Below are positions 31,074 to 40,572 of a stretch of DNA of 49,194 bases, piece by piece; within the stretch, counting starts at the first letter, position 1; each line of letters opens with the position of its first letter. The DNA lies in assembly GCA_016783145.1 (NCBI GenBank), contig JADHXD010000014.1:1-49194 (forward strand), written 5' to 3'. The notes under the pieces are model-generated. The model made no database searches. It saw nothing but the letters and a program-made list of their open reading frames with translations, and had not been told where the DNA came from. Made by a program: the position numbers and the translations under genes. The DNA is from Anaerolineae bacterium (GTDB lineage Bacteria > Chloroflexota > Anaerolineae > JAFGEY01).

Positions 31074-32819
31074 ATGTCCGATCGCTATGATGTTCTGATC
31101 GTAGATGCGAGGATCGTCGATGGCACCGGCAGGGCTGCTTTCACAGGCAGCATCGGCATCAGAGGGGAAAAGATAGCGGCCCTGGGTGAGATCGGCGGGG
31201 ATGCGGCTCGCGTGATCGATGGATCCGGGCTCGTGGCGTGCCCGGGTTTCGTGGACCCGCATTCTCACGCCGACCGCTCGATCCTTGAGGTTCCCCTGGC
31301 TGAGAACCTGGTGATGCAGGGGATCACGACCTTTGTCGGAGGGAACTGTGGCTTGAGCACGGCTCCCGTCCGGGGCACTGACCTGAGGTGGAAGACGTTC
31401 GGCCAATGGCTGTCCAGGGTCGAGGAGGGGGGACTGTCCGTCAACTATGTGCCGCTCGTCGGCCATAACGCGGTGAGAGAGGCGGTGCTGGGCGACGGCT
31501 ACCGACGAAGGGCCTCAGAGAGCGAGATCGACGAGATGAGGGATCTGGTGGACGAGGCGATGGCGAGCGGCGCCTTTGGCCTGTCTGCCGGTCTGGACGC
31601 TGCGTGGCCGGGTCACTTTGCCAGCGTGGAAGAGATCGTCACCCTGGCAAAGGTCGCTCGCCAGTACGGTGGCCTGTTTGCCCCACACACGAGACACCAT
31701 CAGAACCAGTGGCCGGCCAGCCATCCCGAGGAGTTTGGATATGGAATATTCCACGCACCCACCGGCGAGGCCATCGTCGGGAGATACCACGGGCTGCTGG
31801 AAGCGATCGAGATCGCCAGGAAGGCGGACAACATTCCCCTGCTCATCGCCCACCTGACTCCCGCATACATTGTGCCTCAACCCCATCCGGGCTTCCTGGA
31901 CGAGGCCCTGGCGAGGGCTACCCTGATAGACATCATCGACAAGCCCCGGTCCGAAGGGATGGACGTCACGTACAGCGTGATTGCCTGGTCCCAGAGCATC
32001 GCCAGCGAGGCGCCGCTGATGGCATCGTTCTTGGACCCCTCGCTGCTGCTGCCGGAGTGGCTCAAGACGCTGGGAAAGGCCGAGTTCGCAGAAAAGCTCA
32101 AGACGAGGGCCTTCCGGGAAAAGGTGAGGGGATTTGTCTATTCGGGCAAGTTCAAGATGCGCATGATCCATCCGCTCACTGATCCCTACTGGATGGACTG
32201 CATCCAGATAGTGCGATGCCAGAACGCGGATCATGTGGGAAGGACGATCGGTGAGATCGCTCGGGAGAGAGCGCCGCACAGCGTAATCAAGGCAGTGTAT
32301 GAGGCCTCGATCGAAGCGGTTTTCGACATCCTGGTCGAGGACCCGGACACGACCTGTGCCGATTTCATCGACAAACGAGAGGTTGGGGCCTTGCCGACCT
32401 TCCTGCAGCACCCGGCGGGAATGCCGTGCACCGATGTGGAGGCCTATCCCGCCGCGCCGCCGCCGATGCGTGGACTGTACTCTCGCGGCATCTCGCCGAC
32501 CGCCTACGGCCTCTACCCTCACTACATCCGCACCTTTGTGAAAGAACAGGGCATTCTGAGCCTGGAGGGGGCTATCCAGAAGGCGACCAGCCTGCCCGCA
32601 CAGGAGGTGCTGGGGTTGGCGGACAGGGGCGTGCTCAGGCAGGGGGCGTACGCCGACATCGTCGTCTTTGACCTGAGGGCGATCAGAGAAGGGGAGGATT
32701 TCCTGGAGCCGGCCCAGCCGCCGGAGGGGATCGAACACGTGTTGGTGAATGGCACGGTGGTGTACGAGGATCGGGCGCATACGGGCCGGAGGCCCGGGCG
32801 GGTCCTGAGGCGCAGCTAG
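31074..32819 (+). CDS. N-acyl-D-amino-acid deacylase-type amidohydrolase
   Basis: 581 aa amidohydrolase-superfamily enzyme (D-aminoacylase/dihydroorotase branch). The small beta domain holds YDVLIVDARIVDGTG, followed by the metal motif GFVDPHSHADRS (H63, H65) and GNCGLSTAP with C92, the Cys ligand of D-aminoacylases. The C-terminus has the family ending GAYADIVVFDL and the product-loop HVLVNGTVVYEDRAHTGRRPGRVLRR. Hydrolyses N-acyl-D-amino acids or related amides. Followed 31 nt later by a class III aminotransferase, suggesting joint breakdown of an acylated amino compound. Confidence 0.88.
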   Translation: MSDRYDVLIVDARIVDGTGRAAFTGSIGIRGEKIAALGEIGGDAARVIDGSGLVACPGFVDPHSHADRSILEVPLAENLVMQGITTFVGGNCGLSTAPVRGTDLRWKTFGQWLSRVEEGGLSVNYVPLVGHNAVREAVLGDGYRRRASESEIDEMRDLVDEAMASGAFGLSAGLDAAWPGHFASVEEIVTLAKVARQYGGLFAPHTRHHQNQWPASHPEEFGYGIFHAPTGEAIVGRYHGLLEAIEIARKADNIPLLIAHLTPAYIVPQPHPGFLDEALARATLIDIIDKPRSEGMDVTYSVIAWSQSIASEAPLMASFLDPSLLLPEWLKTLGKAEFAEKLKTRAFREKVRGFVYSGKFKMRMIHPLTDPYWMDCIQIVRCQNADHVGRTIGEIARERAPHSVIKAVYEASIEAVFDILVEDPDTTCADFIDKREVGALPTFLQHPAGMPCTDVEAYPAAPPPMRGLYSRGISPTAYGLYPHYIRTFVKEQGILSLEGAIQKATSLPAQEVLGLADRGVLRQGAYADIVVFDLRAIREGEDFLEPAQPPEGIEHVLVNGTVVYEDRAHTGRRPGRVLRRS

Positions 32820-32850
32820 CCGATCGTGCACAAAACGGGAGGGTAGAACT

Positions 32851-34206
32851 ATGGTCAAGCCCACAGAGCGACAGAAGCGGCTGCTAAAGCACACGTTCAT
32901 CGACTTTCAACAGACATCGGAGGTGATCAAGGACCCGTTGATCCTGGAGAAGGCAGAGGGCCTCTACTGCTGGGACACGGAGGGCAAGCGCTACTATGAT
33001 GCCATCGGCGGGATCTTTGTCGCCATCCTGGGGCATCGCCATCCACGGGTCATGGAGGCCATGCGCCGTCAGATGGAGCGGATCACCTTTGCCGCGCCGC
33101 TGCACGGCGTCTCGGACGTGACCCTGGACTTTGTGGAGAAGCTGGGATCCGTCACGCCCGGGAACCTGACCTACGTCAAGCCGTTCAGCGGCGGATCGGA
33201 ATCGATCGAAGGGGCGATCAAGCTCGCGCGGCAGTACTACAAGCAGACCGGCCATCCAGGCAAGTACAAGTTCATCAGCGTCTATCTCAGCTATCACGGA
33301 GGAACGCTCGCCGCCACGGCGGCAGGCGGCGGCAGCAAGCGCAAGGCCAAGTTCGAGCCGCTGATGGGCGGCTTTTTGAAGGTCTTTTCCCCGATCCAGT
33401 ACCGCGATCGCTTTCCGAGCTGGGAGGAGGCAAACCGGTTCTGCGCTCGCATGTTCGAAGATGTGATCGTGAACGAAGACCCGGAGACGGTTGCCGGCGT
33501 GATCCTCGAACCGATCTGTAACACAGGCGGGATGGTCACTCCGACGAGCGAGTACCTGCAGATCGTGCGAGAGATCTGCACCCGTCACAATGTGCTGCTC
33601 ATCTTTGACGAGGTCCTCGCGGGGATCGCGCGCACGGGCGATATGTTTGCTGCCCAGACCTTTGGGGTGACGCCGGACGTCATCTGCTCGGGCAAGGCGC
33701 TGTCCAGCGGGGCGATCCCGATTGGCGCATTGATGGCGCGGGAGGATATCGCCGACGCCTTTTACGGACCTGTGGAGGATGGCATCCAGTTCGCTCACGG
33801 ACACACATTTGCAGGCAACCCGCTGGCATGTGCGGCGGGCATCGCGGTCCTGGACGAGATCGTCGAGAAGGAGCTGGACAAGAAGGCCCGCCGCCTGGGC
33901 GATCACCTGACCGGGAGGCTTGAGGACCTGAGGCGGTACGGGGTCATCCGTGAGGTGCGAGGCAAAGGCGTGCTCAGGGCCGTCGAGTTGGTGCGGGATG
34001 CGGCAACGATGGAGCCTTTCCCTCCGGAGGGCAAGCTGGGCGACGAGCTCAAGGTAACCGCCCTCCAGAACGGCCTGATCATGCGCATCGATGCCGATTG
34101 GTTCGCGGTGTCACCCCCTCTGATCGCTGAGGAAGGGGACATCGACGAGCTCGGCGACCTGATCGAGAAAAGCTTGAGGGAAGCGCTGCATAACCTGGGC
34201 CGGTAG
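32851..34206 (+). CDS. Class III (PLP) aminotransferase
   Basis: 451 aa fold-type I PLP enzyme of the omega-aminotransferase family. FDEVLAGIARTG holds the PLP-binding D253, CSGKALSSG the Schiff-base K282, FSGGSESIEGAIKLAR the phosphate loop and GHTFAGNPLACAAG the class III signature. Substrates may be GABA-like, ornithine-like or D-amino acids; ALSSGAIPIGA and the two-Glu start LILEKAEGLYCWDTEGKRYYD are typical of the 4-aminobutyrate/2,2-dialkylglycine group. Placed between the D-aminoacylase-like gene and the sulfatase; probable operon. Confidence 0.9.
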   Translation: MVKPTERQKRLLKHTFIDFQQTSEVIKDPLILEKAEGLYCWDTEGKRYYDAIGGIFVAILGHRHPRVMEAMRRQMERITFAAPLHGVSDVTLDFVEKLGSVTPGNLTYVKPFSGGSESIEGAIKLARQYYKQTGHPGKYKFISVYLSYHGGTLAATAAGGGSKRKAKFEPLMGGFLKVFSPIQYRDRFPSWEEANRFCARMFEDVIVNEDPETVAGVILEPICNTGGMVTPTSEYLQIVREICTRHNVLLIFDEVLAGIARTGDMFAAQTFGVTPDVICSGKALSSGAIPIGALMAREDIADAFYGPVEDGIQFAHGHTFAGNPLACAAGIAVLDEIVEKELDKKARRLGDHLTGRLEDLRRYGVIREVRGKGVLRAVELVRDAATMEPFPPEGKLGDELKVTALQNGLIMRIDADWFAVSPPLIAEEGDIDELGDLIEKSLREALHNLGR

Positions 34207-34247
34207 CCGCATCTGGGGTGATCGGCCGATCCACGAGGAGGCATCGC

Positions 34248-35594
34248 ATGAGCGAACGGACCCAGTTCAAGAACGCGATCTGGATCTTGGGGGACCAGCA
34301 TCCGGCACACGCGCTGAGCTGCAACGGTAACCCTGATTTGAACACTCCCCATCTCGACCGTTTGGCCGTGGAGGGACAGAACTATGTCCAGGCGGTGGCG
34401 GGATTTCCCCTTTGCTGCCCGTTCCGCGGGTCGATGCTGACCAGCCGCTATCCCCACGAGTGCGTTCCCGGGCACGAGCACCAGATGCCGCCCGAGATGC
34501 CCACGATCGCACATGCTTTTCGGGAGCAGGGCTTTGACACGATCTATGTGGGCAAGTGGCACGTGGACGGGTTCCACGAGCGCGAGGGTCGTGCGGCCAT
34601 GCACATCGTGCCGGCCGAACGCCGGGGAGGGTTCGATACCTGGATCGGATACGAGAACAACAACAGCCAGTGGGACTGCTGGGTGCACGGCGGCGAAGGC
34701 GAAGGGGCGTACCATTACCGGCTGCCCGGCTATGAGACCGACTGCCTGACCGATCTGCTGATCGACGCCCTGCGCAAGCAGGGCGAGGCGAGGCGCAGCG
34801 GGCGTGGAAAGCCCTTCTTTGCTGTGCTATCCGTCCAGCCTCCGCACAACCCGTACCTGGCCCCGGCGGAATGGATGGCCCGTCACAACCCCGCACAGGT
34901 GCGGCTGCGGCCGAACGTCCCACCTGTCCCGCGCATAGAGGAGCAGGCGCGGCGCGACCTGGCGGGCGCGTATGCGATGGTGGAAAACCTGGACTGGAAC
35001 GTGGGCCGGATCCGGCAGGTGCTGAGGGAAGAGGGCCTGGACCTGGACACGCACCTGGTCTTTTTCTCGGATCACGGGGACCTGCACGGGTCACACGGCC
35101 AGTTCAAAAAGACCGCGCCATGGGAAGAGTCGATCCGCGTTCCCTTTATCATTGGTGGACTGCACCCACGCTACGAGGGGCGAGCGGGACCGCAGACGGC
35201 CCTGGTGAACCACGTGGACATTGCGCCCACCACGCTGGGCCTGTGCGGGATCGACAAACCGGACTGGATGCGCGGCCATGACTACTCTGGGCTTCGCCTT
35301 CCGTGGAGGCCCCGGAGCGAGGTGCCCGATTCCGCGTTCCTGCAGTGCGTGATCCCGACCGGACACGGGGACAGCGTCGACCGCCCCTGGCGAGGGATTG
35401 TGACCATAGACGGCTGGAAGTACGTGGTCCTTGAAGGGCAGCCCTGGCTGATGTTCAACTTGAACGAGGACCCGTACGAGCTGGCGAACCTGGCGCACAA
35501 CACGCGCTACCGGGTGGAGCGAGTGCGCATGCACGAGCGATTGGCGGCCTGGATAGAGGGTACGGGCGACCAGTTCGCCCTGCCGCGCCTGTGA
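34248..35594 (+). CDS. Sulfatase (formylglycine type)
   Basis: 448 aa alkaline-phosphatase-fold sulfatase. ATG 34248 follows GAGGAGG. The modification motif C-x-P-x-R is C56-C-P-F-R60 (FPLCCPFRGSMLTSRYPH), so C56 would become formylglycine. Further: YVGKWHVDG, SDHGDLHGSHGQFKK (Asp/His metal ligands). The N-terminal metal pair, usually DD, reads GDQ (D16, Q17), a variation common in this sulfatase branch. No signal peptide, so presumably cytosolic and acting on imported sulfated sugars or other sulfate esters; phosphonate-hydrolase activity is the main alternative. Last gene of the run. Confidence 0.88.
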   Translation: MSERTQFKNAIWILGDQHPAHALSCNGNPDLNTPHLDRLAVEGQNYVQAVAGFPLCCPFRGSMLTSRYPHECVPGHEHQMPPEMPTIAHAFREQGFDTIYVGKWHVDGFHEREGRAAMHIVPAERRGGFDTWIGYENNNSQWDCWVHGGEGEGAYHYRLPGYETDCLTDLLIDALRKQGEARRSGRGKPFFAVLSVQPPHNPYLAPAEWMARHNPAQVRLRPNVPPVPRIEEQARRDLAGAYAMVENLDWNVGRIRQVLREEGLDLDTHLVFFSDHGDLHGSHGQFKKTAPWEESIRVPFIIGGLHPRYEGRAGPQTALVNHVDIAPTTLGLCGIDKPDWMRGHDYSGLRLPWRPRSEVPDSAFLQCVIPTGHGDSVDRPWRGIVTIDGWKYVVLEGQPWLMFNLNEDPYELANLAHNTRYRVERVRMHERLAAWIEGTGDQFALPRL

Positions 35595-35693
35595 GGGACC
35601 ACAGCCGCGCTTTCCGGGCGGGTTGATGGGGAGGGGCCACGTCCCAATAGAGAGGGCGCGGACAGATGGGGCGCACGTCCCCGCTCCGCAGCA

Positions 35694-35727
35694 ACGCTCT
35701 GGCACGGCTGTGGGCCGTCCAGAGCGT
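35694..35727. terminator. Hairpin between convergent sulfatase and HTH genes
   Basis: ACGCTCTGG/CCAGAGCGT plus ACGGC/GCCGT with a one-base bulge and a TGTGG loop form a 14-bp stem in the convergent gap 35595-35784. No T-run follows. Likely bidirectional terminator or isolated REP-like element. Confidence 0.5.
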
Positions 35728-35784
35728 CCCGGGGAACACGTTCTTGTGCGGGGCTTTGGCTCGCCTATCTGATGCCGGACGGGT

Positions 35785-35997
35785 CTAGTCGTCCGATGAG
35801 GCGATGTTCTTCATCGAGTTTTCTTCCAGCCATTGATCGAGCAACTTGCGCTTGACCCGCCACTGTCTGCCCACCTTGAAGGCCGGGATCTCGCCATCCT
35901 TGGCCAGGCGGCGCACGGTCAACGGGTGCAGGCTCAGGTACTTGGCTACGTCGTCAATGGTCATGATCGGGGCGTCGGGCCTGGGTTCTTTTGCCAC
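35785..35997 (-). CDS. Excisionase-type helix-turn-helix DNA-binding protein
   Basis: 70 aa MerR-like/Xis winged helix: MTIDDVAKYLSLHPLTVRRLAKDGEIPAFKVGRQWRVKRKLLDQWL. Such one-domain proteins bind DNA as regulators, antitoxins of unusual systems or excision factors. No integrase or toxin gene is adjacent. It has a good promoter of its own (36070-36098) and lies next to the tandem REP array. Confidence 0.88.
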   Translation of the reverse strand: MAKEPRPDAPIMTIDDVAKYLSLHPLTVRRLAKDGEIPAFKVGRQWRVKRKLLDQWLEENSMKNIASSDD

Positions 35998-36069
35998 GTC
36001 TGTATTCCCTCTCTATCCGGCGATGCCTGCCTGGATCGGGCAGGTTCGGTCTGCTCGTCTGCTACCTTT

Positions 36070-36098
36070 ATATTATCAAAGAGAGGGCAAAAGGTCAA
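36070..36098 (-). promoter_or_regulatory. Promoter of the excisionase-type gene
   Basis: Minus strand -35 TTGACC (36098-36093), 17 bp, -10 TAATAT (36075-36070) with extended TGA; leader about 65 nt to ATG 35997. Confidence 0.7.
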
Positions 36099-36176
36099 GC
36101 ACAACTCTTTTGTGATGCGGACCGGGCTCCTCCCCATCCGGCCCGGACGATCACCTGTATCAGGTGCCGGTTTCTT

Positions 36177-36420
36177 TCTCGTGCCGACGGTCCTCCGTCG
36201 GAACGACTCAGGCGCGGATCGGTGAGCTGGCCCGGTGGTCGAAGCGAGGCGCTGCGTGCCGACGCGGGAGCGTTGGCACGAGGGCGAGTTCGGTGGTGCA
36301 GAGGCAGGATGTCCTCTCGTGCCGACGGTCCTCCGTCGGAACGACTCAGGCGCGAGGGGGGAAGCTGTCCCGTGGTCTAAATGGGTACCGCGCGCCGACG
36401 CGGGGGCGTCGGCACGAGAG
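36177..36420. repeat. Tandem REP/BIME-like array (two 138-nt-period units, four hairpins)
   Basis: A 40-nt stretch beginning TCTCGTGCCGACGGTCCTCC is identical at 36177-36216 and 36315-36354. Each unit pairs a TCCT-loop hairpin (about 36179-36206 and 36317-36344; core CCGACGG/CCGTCGG) with an inverted second hairpin (36255-36280, loop GGGA; 36394-36413, loop GGGG). The stems match A1 and A2 at 14541-14613. It occupies most of the 448-nt gap 35998-36445, which has no other gene. Confidence 0.85.
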
Positions 36421-36445
36421 AGATCCCTGGGGGAGCTGCCGCCTT

Positions 36446-37573
36446 CTAGCCGATGCACCAGGCCGTGCTGTTCACCACCTCCAGCCTGCCGCTGGTTGCG
36501 GAGCGCACACCCGCATCGAGAATGGCCATGGCGTCCAGGTTAAAGCCCACCTCCAGGGTAGGGTGCAGCCGCTCTCCGGTCTCCAGGTGGTGGATGAATT
36601 CCTGGGCTACGTCCTCCTGGCCTTCGGGCAGCGGCTGCGCCTCATAGAAGGTGGTATCCCCTCCCCCGCGCTCCAGGCGCACGACCGGCGCACCGTCCCT
36701 GGATTCCACCACCAGCGTGCCCTCTGTGCCAAAGACGATAGGCCCTGTGGGCACCCCGTGATCCCAGGTTGTCCACGAGCCCTCCAGCAGGGCCATGGCG
36801 CTCGGGAAGCGGACCAGGATGGCCCCGTTGTCGTCGGCGTCGCCCCACGGGCTGTCGAGGTTCGCTTTCATGCCCAGTGCGGCGGTCGCTCGCTCGCCGA
36901 TGTACCACATCGAGACCATCGCCCCGTAGCAGCTAAAGTCGAGCAGCGCACCGCCGCCCGCCGCTGCCTGGTGCCACCAGGTCGCACCTCTTTCGGGACC
37001 GGTCATCGCGTCTGCGCTCCGGCTGACGCCGGCGTGGCGGGCTCCCGACCCCAGCGGGCCGGTGTGCCCGGCACGCCATTTCACCTCGAGAACCCGTCCA
37101 ATGACCCCTTGGTCGATGAGGGCCTTGGCTGTGCGGGCACCGGATGACCAGGTGAGCGGCCAATTGACGAGCAGCGTCGTCCCTGCCGCCCCGCAGGCGC
37201 GGGCCATGCGCAGAGCGTCAGGTAGCGAGGGAGCCATCGGCTTTTCCACGCACACGTGGGCACCCGCCCCTGCACACGCCTTGACCACATCCGCATGCTG
37301 AGCGTTTTCGCAGGTCACGATCACGATGTCGAACTGCTCCTGTTCGAGCATCTCGTGGTAGTCCTCGTAGGAACGCGGGATGTCCAGCTTTTCCTGCAGG
37401 TGGGCCCGATTCCACTCCCGGGTGTAGGGGGCCGCGCGCAGCTCGGGTCGGGTGGGTACGGTGTCCGCACAGGCCACCCATTCGACCGCCGGGTGATCTG
37501 CGTACAGCGCGGCGACGTTGTTGATGTGCATGTGGCCAAAGCCGATGATGCCGAGACCAACCTTCTTGCTCAC
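36446..37573 (-). CDS. Gfo/Idh/MocA-family oxidoreductase 1
   Basis: 375 aa from GTG 37573, which has AGGAGG at proper distance; the upstream ATG (37612) does not. N-terminal Rossmann fold LGIIGFGHMHINNVAAL, then the EKP motif in HVCVEKPMAPS with the catalytic Lys, and the C-terminal substrate domain with ATWWHQAAAGGGALLDFSCYG. Oxidises or reduces a sugar, inositol or related polyol with NAD(P). The start lies 69 nt after the stop of the paralogous oxidoreductase gene upstream, so the two are likely one operon. Confidence 0.88.
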   Translation of the reverse strand: MSKKVGLGIIGFGHMHINNVAALYADHPAVEWVACADTVPTRPELRAAPYTREWNRAHLQEKLDIPRSYEDYHEMLEQEQFDIVIVTCENAQHADVVKACAGAGAHVCVEKPMAPSLPDALRMARACGAAGTTLLVNWPLTWSSGARTAKALIDQGVIGRVLEVKWRAGHTGPLGSGARHAGVSRSADAMTGPERGATWWHQAAAGGGALLDFSCYGAMVSMWYIGERATAALGMKANLDSPWGDADDNGAILVRFPSAMALLEGSWTTWDHGVPTGPIVFGTEGTLVVESRDGAPVVRLERGGGDTTFYEAQPLPEGQEDVAQEFIHHLETGERLHPTLEVGFNLDAMAILDAGVRSATSGRLEVVNSTAWCIG

Positions 37574-37641
37574 CTTGGTTTCCTCCTGGTTGAGACTGGC
37601 GACGCGGGGCAAAGAGCGATGGCGAGTCGCCGGTTGTTCGT

Positions 37642-38745
37642 TCAGTCGTCCAGACGCACCTCGCGGCCCTCGCCGGCAGACCTGTAGAGGCCCTCGAGGG
37701 CACGCATCACGTTGAGTACCTCTTCTTGCTTGACGATGGGCGTCTCCTCACCGCGAAGGACGCGGACCAGGTGCGCGGTCTCTCTCCAGTGCCCGTAGAA
37801 GGGGATGTCGGGGTCCTCAGGCACCTTGGGGGTCACGTCTACCTGGTAGCTGCCCATATTCCTGACCAGCGTGAGTGGACGGAGCCGTAGCCCGCCCTCG
37901 GTGCCGAGGATCACCGTTCCTCCCATGCCCTCGGGGACGTTGGCTGCCCAACTCGCCCTGACGCTGATCGTGGCGCCGTTCTCCAGGCGCAGGAACCCGA
38001 CCGCCAGGTCCTCCACGTCGAACTCGCGAGGGTCGAACGGCCGGGGGTCGTACACCCCAACGGGCGCACCGCTGTCTGCCAGCGAGGCAAGGAGCCCTTC
38101 GTCGCGGTGGGCGAGCTTGAGGTAGGTCATCCCACTTGCGGCCACGACCTGGGGATTGCCGATGATCCACAGCAGGGCATCCAAGACGTGCACACCCAGG
38201 TCGTACAACGGGCCGCCCCCGGAGAATGCCTCCATGTGGAACCGGCCCCAGGTCGGGACACCGCGACGCCGCATCGCCGCAGTCTCGGCATAGTAAACCT
38301 CGCCCAGTTGCCCAGAGTCTGCGATCTCTTTGGCAGCCATAGCAGCACTGGAAAAGCGCCCCGACTGCCCCACGAACAAGATCCGTCCCATGCGTTCGGC
38401 GGTCTCGAACATCTCGACGGCGTGGGCATAGCTGGCGGCAACTGGCTTTTCGCACAGCACGTGGGCACCGGCCTGCAGCGCTTCGACCGTGAACTTGAAG
38501 TGGGAGACGTTCGGCGTGCAGACCGATACCACGTCCGGCCTGAGGTCGGCGAGCATCTGCCGCCAGTCGCTGCAAGCGTGCGGGATCTGGTGTCTCTGCG
38601 CTGTGTTCCGTGCTCGACCCTCGTGCCAGTTGTAGACACCCACGACCTCGACGTCGTCCTGCAGGTTCTTCCAGGCTGGGATGTGGCCAGCATTGGCGAT
38701 CATCCCGGCGCCGGCGATCGCGACCTTGAGCTTTCTCCTGGCCAT
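37642..38745 (-). CDS. Gfo/Idh/MocA-family oxidoreductase 2
   Basis: 367 aa. Rossmann loop [39 protein letters not shown] motif in [11 protein letters not shown], then [23 protein letters not shown] with the conserved Asp/His pair of the C-terminal domain. AAGGAGGCAC precedes the ATG. Only distantly similar to its neighbour, so the pair probably carries out successive redox steps on the same sugar. A promoter is visible at 38857-38885. Confidence 0.9.
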   Translation of the reverse strand: MARRKLKVAIAGAGMIANAGHIPAWKNLQDDVEVVGVYNWHEGRARNTAQRHQIPHACSDWRQMLADLRPDVVSVCTPNVSHFKFTVEALQAGAHVLCEKPVAASYAHAVEMFETAERMGRILFVGQSGRFSSAAMAAKEIADSGQLGEVYYAETAAMRRRGVPTWGRFHMEAFSGGGPLYDLGVHVLDALLWIIGNPQVVAASGMTYLKLAHRDEGLLASLADSGAPVGVYDPRPFDPREFDVEDLAVGFLRLENGATISVRASWAANVPEGMGGTVILGTEGGLRLRPLTLVRNMGSYQVDVTPKVPEDPDIPFYGHWRETAHLVRVLRGEETPIVKQEEVLNVMRALEGLYRSAGEGREVRLDD

Positions 38746-38856
38746 AGTGCCTCCTTCCGGCTTGGACTAGACGCGCATCTCCTCGGCTATTCTGCCAGCG
38801 GGGCCCGGCGTCCGGGCAGCGTTCTCACACTGCTTTGCCTGTGAACGAGTGTGGCC

Positions 38857-38885
38857 ATTATACCGTACACCCCACCACCGCGCAA
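38857..38885 (-). promoter_or_regulatory. Promoter of the Gfo/Idh/MocA pair
   Basis: Minus strand TTGCGC (38885-38880), 17 bp, TATAAT (38862-38857), about 110 nt before ATG 38745. The rest of the gap 38746-39155 shows no gene. Confidence 0.55.
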
Positions 38886-39155
38886 AGCACCGATACTGAT
38901 CCCGAACCACAAGATCACGCCTTTCCGCACCGTGTTCGACCGCGCCGTTCTGACCTAGCAGTCTTGGGGCCATCTGACTTGAGGATCTCCGGACCTGCGA
39001 ATCAGTCTTTTGGCCGATGCGCGCCAGAGTGCGGAGTGATACCATGGAGGTACGTGGGGCATGGAGGCTCAGAGCCTTGCCCAAGGCCGAGGAAAGGGAC
39101 GACGAGGCCGGGCAAACTGAGGAAGGGGGATGGTATATACAAGGAGGGACGAGGT

Positions 39156-39617
39156 ATGTTGAGAGTCGTGCCAAAGGGGTGGTTGTCCCGAGGTTTTGAG
39201 ATCCTGGAGGACGATCGGCTCGTCACAACGGTGAGGTTTGTGCGCTCTACTGGGGCGGCAGAATTCACACTCGGAGATGCGACCTATGCCATCCGCCAGG
39301 AGCACCCTGGCTATGCTTCCTGGGTCCTGGAGATAGGAGGCAGAGCCCCTGCCCGTGCGCGGAGCGTGAGGACGCTTTTCCGTGATTCGCGTGTGATCGA
39401 ATACGCAGGCAGGCGGTATCAGCTCACAAGCCGATCCGCGTTCCGGCGCAATCTGACCGTCCAAGAGGGAGTGCAGTTTGTTGGATACATCGAATCCGAG
39501 CGTGTGTTCAGTAAAACGCTCAACGCCTGCCTTCCCGAGAGTCTACCGCTTGCGGTGAAGGTATTCATCGTCGCACTGGCGGTGAATCCGTGGGCAGACC
39601 AGGACGAAATCATGTAG
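39156..39617 (+). CDS. Small conserved-type hypothetical protein, tubby/LURP-like pattern
   Basis: 153 aa from ATG 39156 with AAGGAGGG just upstream; the frame is open further 5' but without a ribosome site. Alternating beta strands (FEILEDDRLVTTVRFV, AEFTLGDATYAIRQ, SWVLEIGG, VIEYAGRRYQLTSR, GVQFVGYIESERVF) followed by LPESLPLAVKVFIVALAVN look like the short tubby-C-like barrel proteins found in many bacteria; function unknown. No signal peptide. Stands alone. Confidence 0.6.
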   Translation: MLRVVPKGWLSRGFEILEDDRLVTTVRFVRSTGAAEFTLGDATYAIRQEHPGYASWVLEIGGRAPARARSVRTLFRDSRVIEYAGRRYQLTSRSAFRRNLTVQEGVQFVGYIESERVFSKTLNACLPESLPLAVKVFIVALAVNPWADQDEIM

Positions 39618-39730
39618 GTTCGTGCCGGAGCTCACTCTGCCTGCGCCGGTGGTCGGGACGGGGACTCTGGCGATCCGGGTGCGCGGTGTGCTTTGTAGGC
39701 CGAGGATACCTGCAGGAGGAAAACGCGAAC

Positions 39731-40483
39731 GTGGCCGCAAGGCGATGGACAGGAGCAGTCGCCGCCGCCTATCCAGGCAAAGGACGAAAAGGCGATCTCC
39801 CCGTACTGCTTCTGCTCGGGATGAGCATTGCCCTCTGCGCCTGCGGCCCGGCGCGATCTGCCAAACCAATTACGCCGACGCTGGCTATGGTACGCTACAG
39901 CAACTCTGCCCTGGGCTTTGCCGTTGAGTGCCCTCGCGATTGGCAGGTTGTGGTGCCCGCGGCTCACACCGACCCATTGATGCGATCGTGGAACGTGGTT
40001 GAGTTTGTCAGCGACCTGTACGCCTATGGCGAGCAGGCATTCGGCCGGTACAGCGTCAGGGTCGCCGTAAGCGAGGGAATCGGGGGAACACTGAGCGAGA
40101 CAGTGGCGTACAACCTCTCGCCCATCGTTCCTCCGGCCCGTGACCAGATCGAAACGCGATGCTGCCTGGAGGTGGGCGGGGAGCCGGCTATGGAACTGCT
40201 TGGCTTTCCGCCGATGCGCTGGGGCAGCCGCCAGATCGTGGTTCTCCACGACGGTCGCGAGTACGGCCTGACCTTCTACCCTCAGGTCGGCCTCGAGGGA
40301 AGCACGTCCTCGGATGCTGCGGCCCGGGCGGCGTTCGAGGCCTTCCTGCACACGTTTGCCTTTATTCCGGTGATGGTAACGCCTCCGCCCACTACACCTA
40401 CCGCTACGCCGGCACCAACGCCGATGCCCACTGCGACGACCGAGCGGATTGCGGTGCTGCTGCAGGTGCGTGATTCGGCGTGA
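39731..40483 (+). CDS. Secreted lipoprotein with Pro/Thr-rich C-terminus
   Basis: 250 aa from GTG 39731 (CAGGAGG upstream). Signal peptide with hydrophobic LPVLLLLGMSIALCAC and lipobox LCAC (lipidated C38). The mature part resembles the PsbP/MOG1-like domain of surface lipoproteins (RYSNSALGFAVECPRDWQVVVP, GRYSVRVAVSEG, REYGLTFYP). The tail TPPPTTPTATPAPTPMPTAT is a flexible wall spacer common in Chloroflexota exported proteins. Function unknown. Confidence 0.75.
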   Translation: MAARRWTGAVAAAYPGKGRKGDLPVLLLLGMSIALCACGPARSAKPITPTLAMVRYSNSALGFAVECPRDWQVVVPAAHTDPLMRSWNVVEFVSDLYAYGEQAFGRYSVRVAVSEGIGGTLSETVAYNLSPIVPPARDQIETRCCLEVGGEPAMELLGFPPMRWGSRQIVVLHDGREYGLTFYPQVGLEGSTSSDAAARAAFEAFLHTFAFIPVMVTPPPTTPTATPAPTPMPTATTERIAVLLQVRDSA

Positions 40484-40572
40484 TCCGCTGGTCGCTCGCT
40501 GCGTGAAGCCAGCTCAATGATGGCGAACACAAACAGCGCGCTGTTTCCGTATGTATGGCACCCAATGACCAG

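Noticed and set aside
36177..36420. CRISPR array
   Set aside because: Only two long units with internal hairpins; no short regular repeats with unique spacers and no cas genes.
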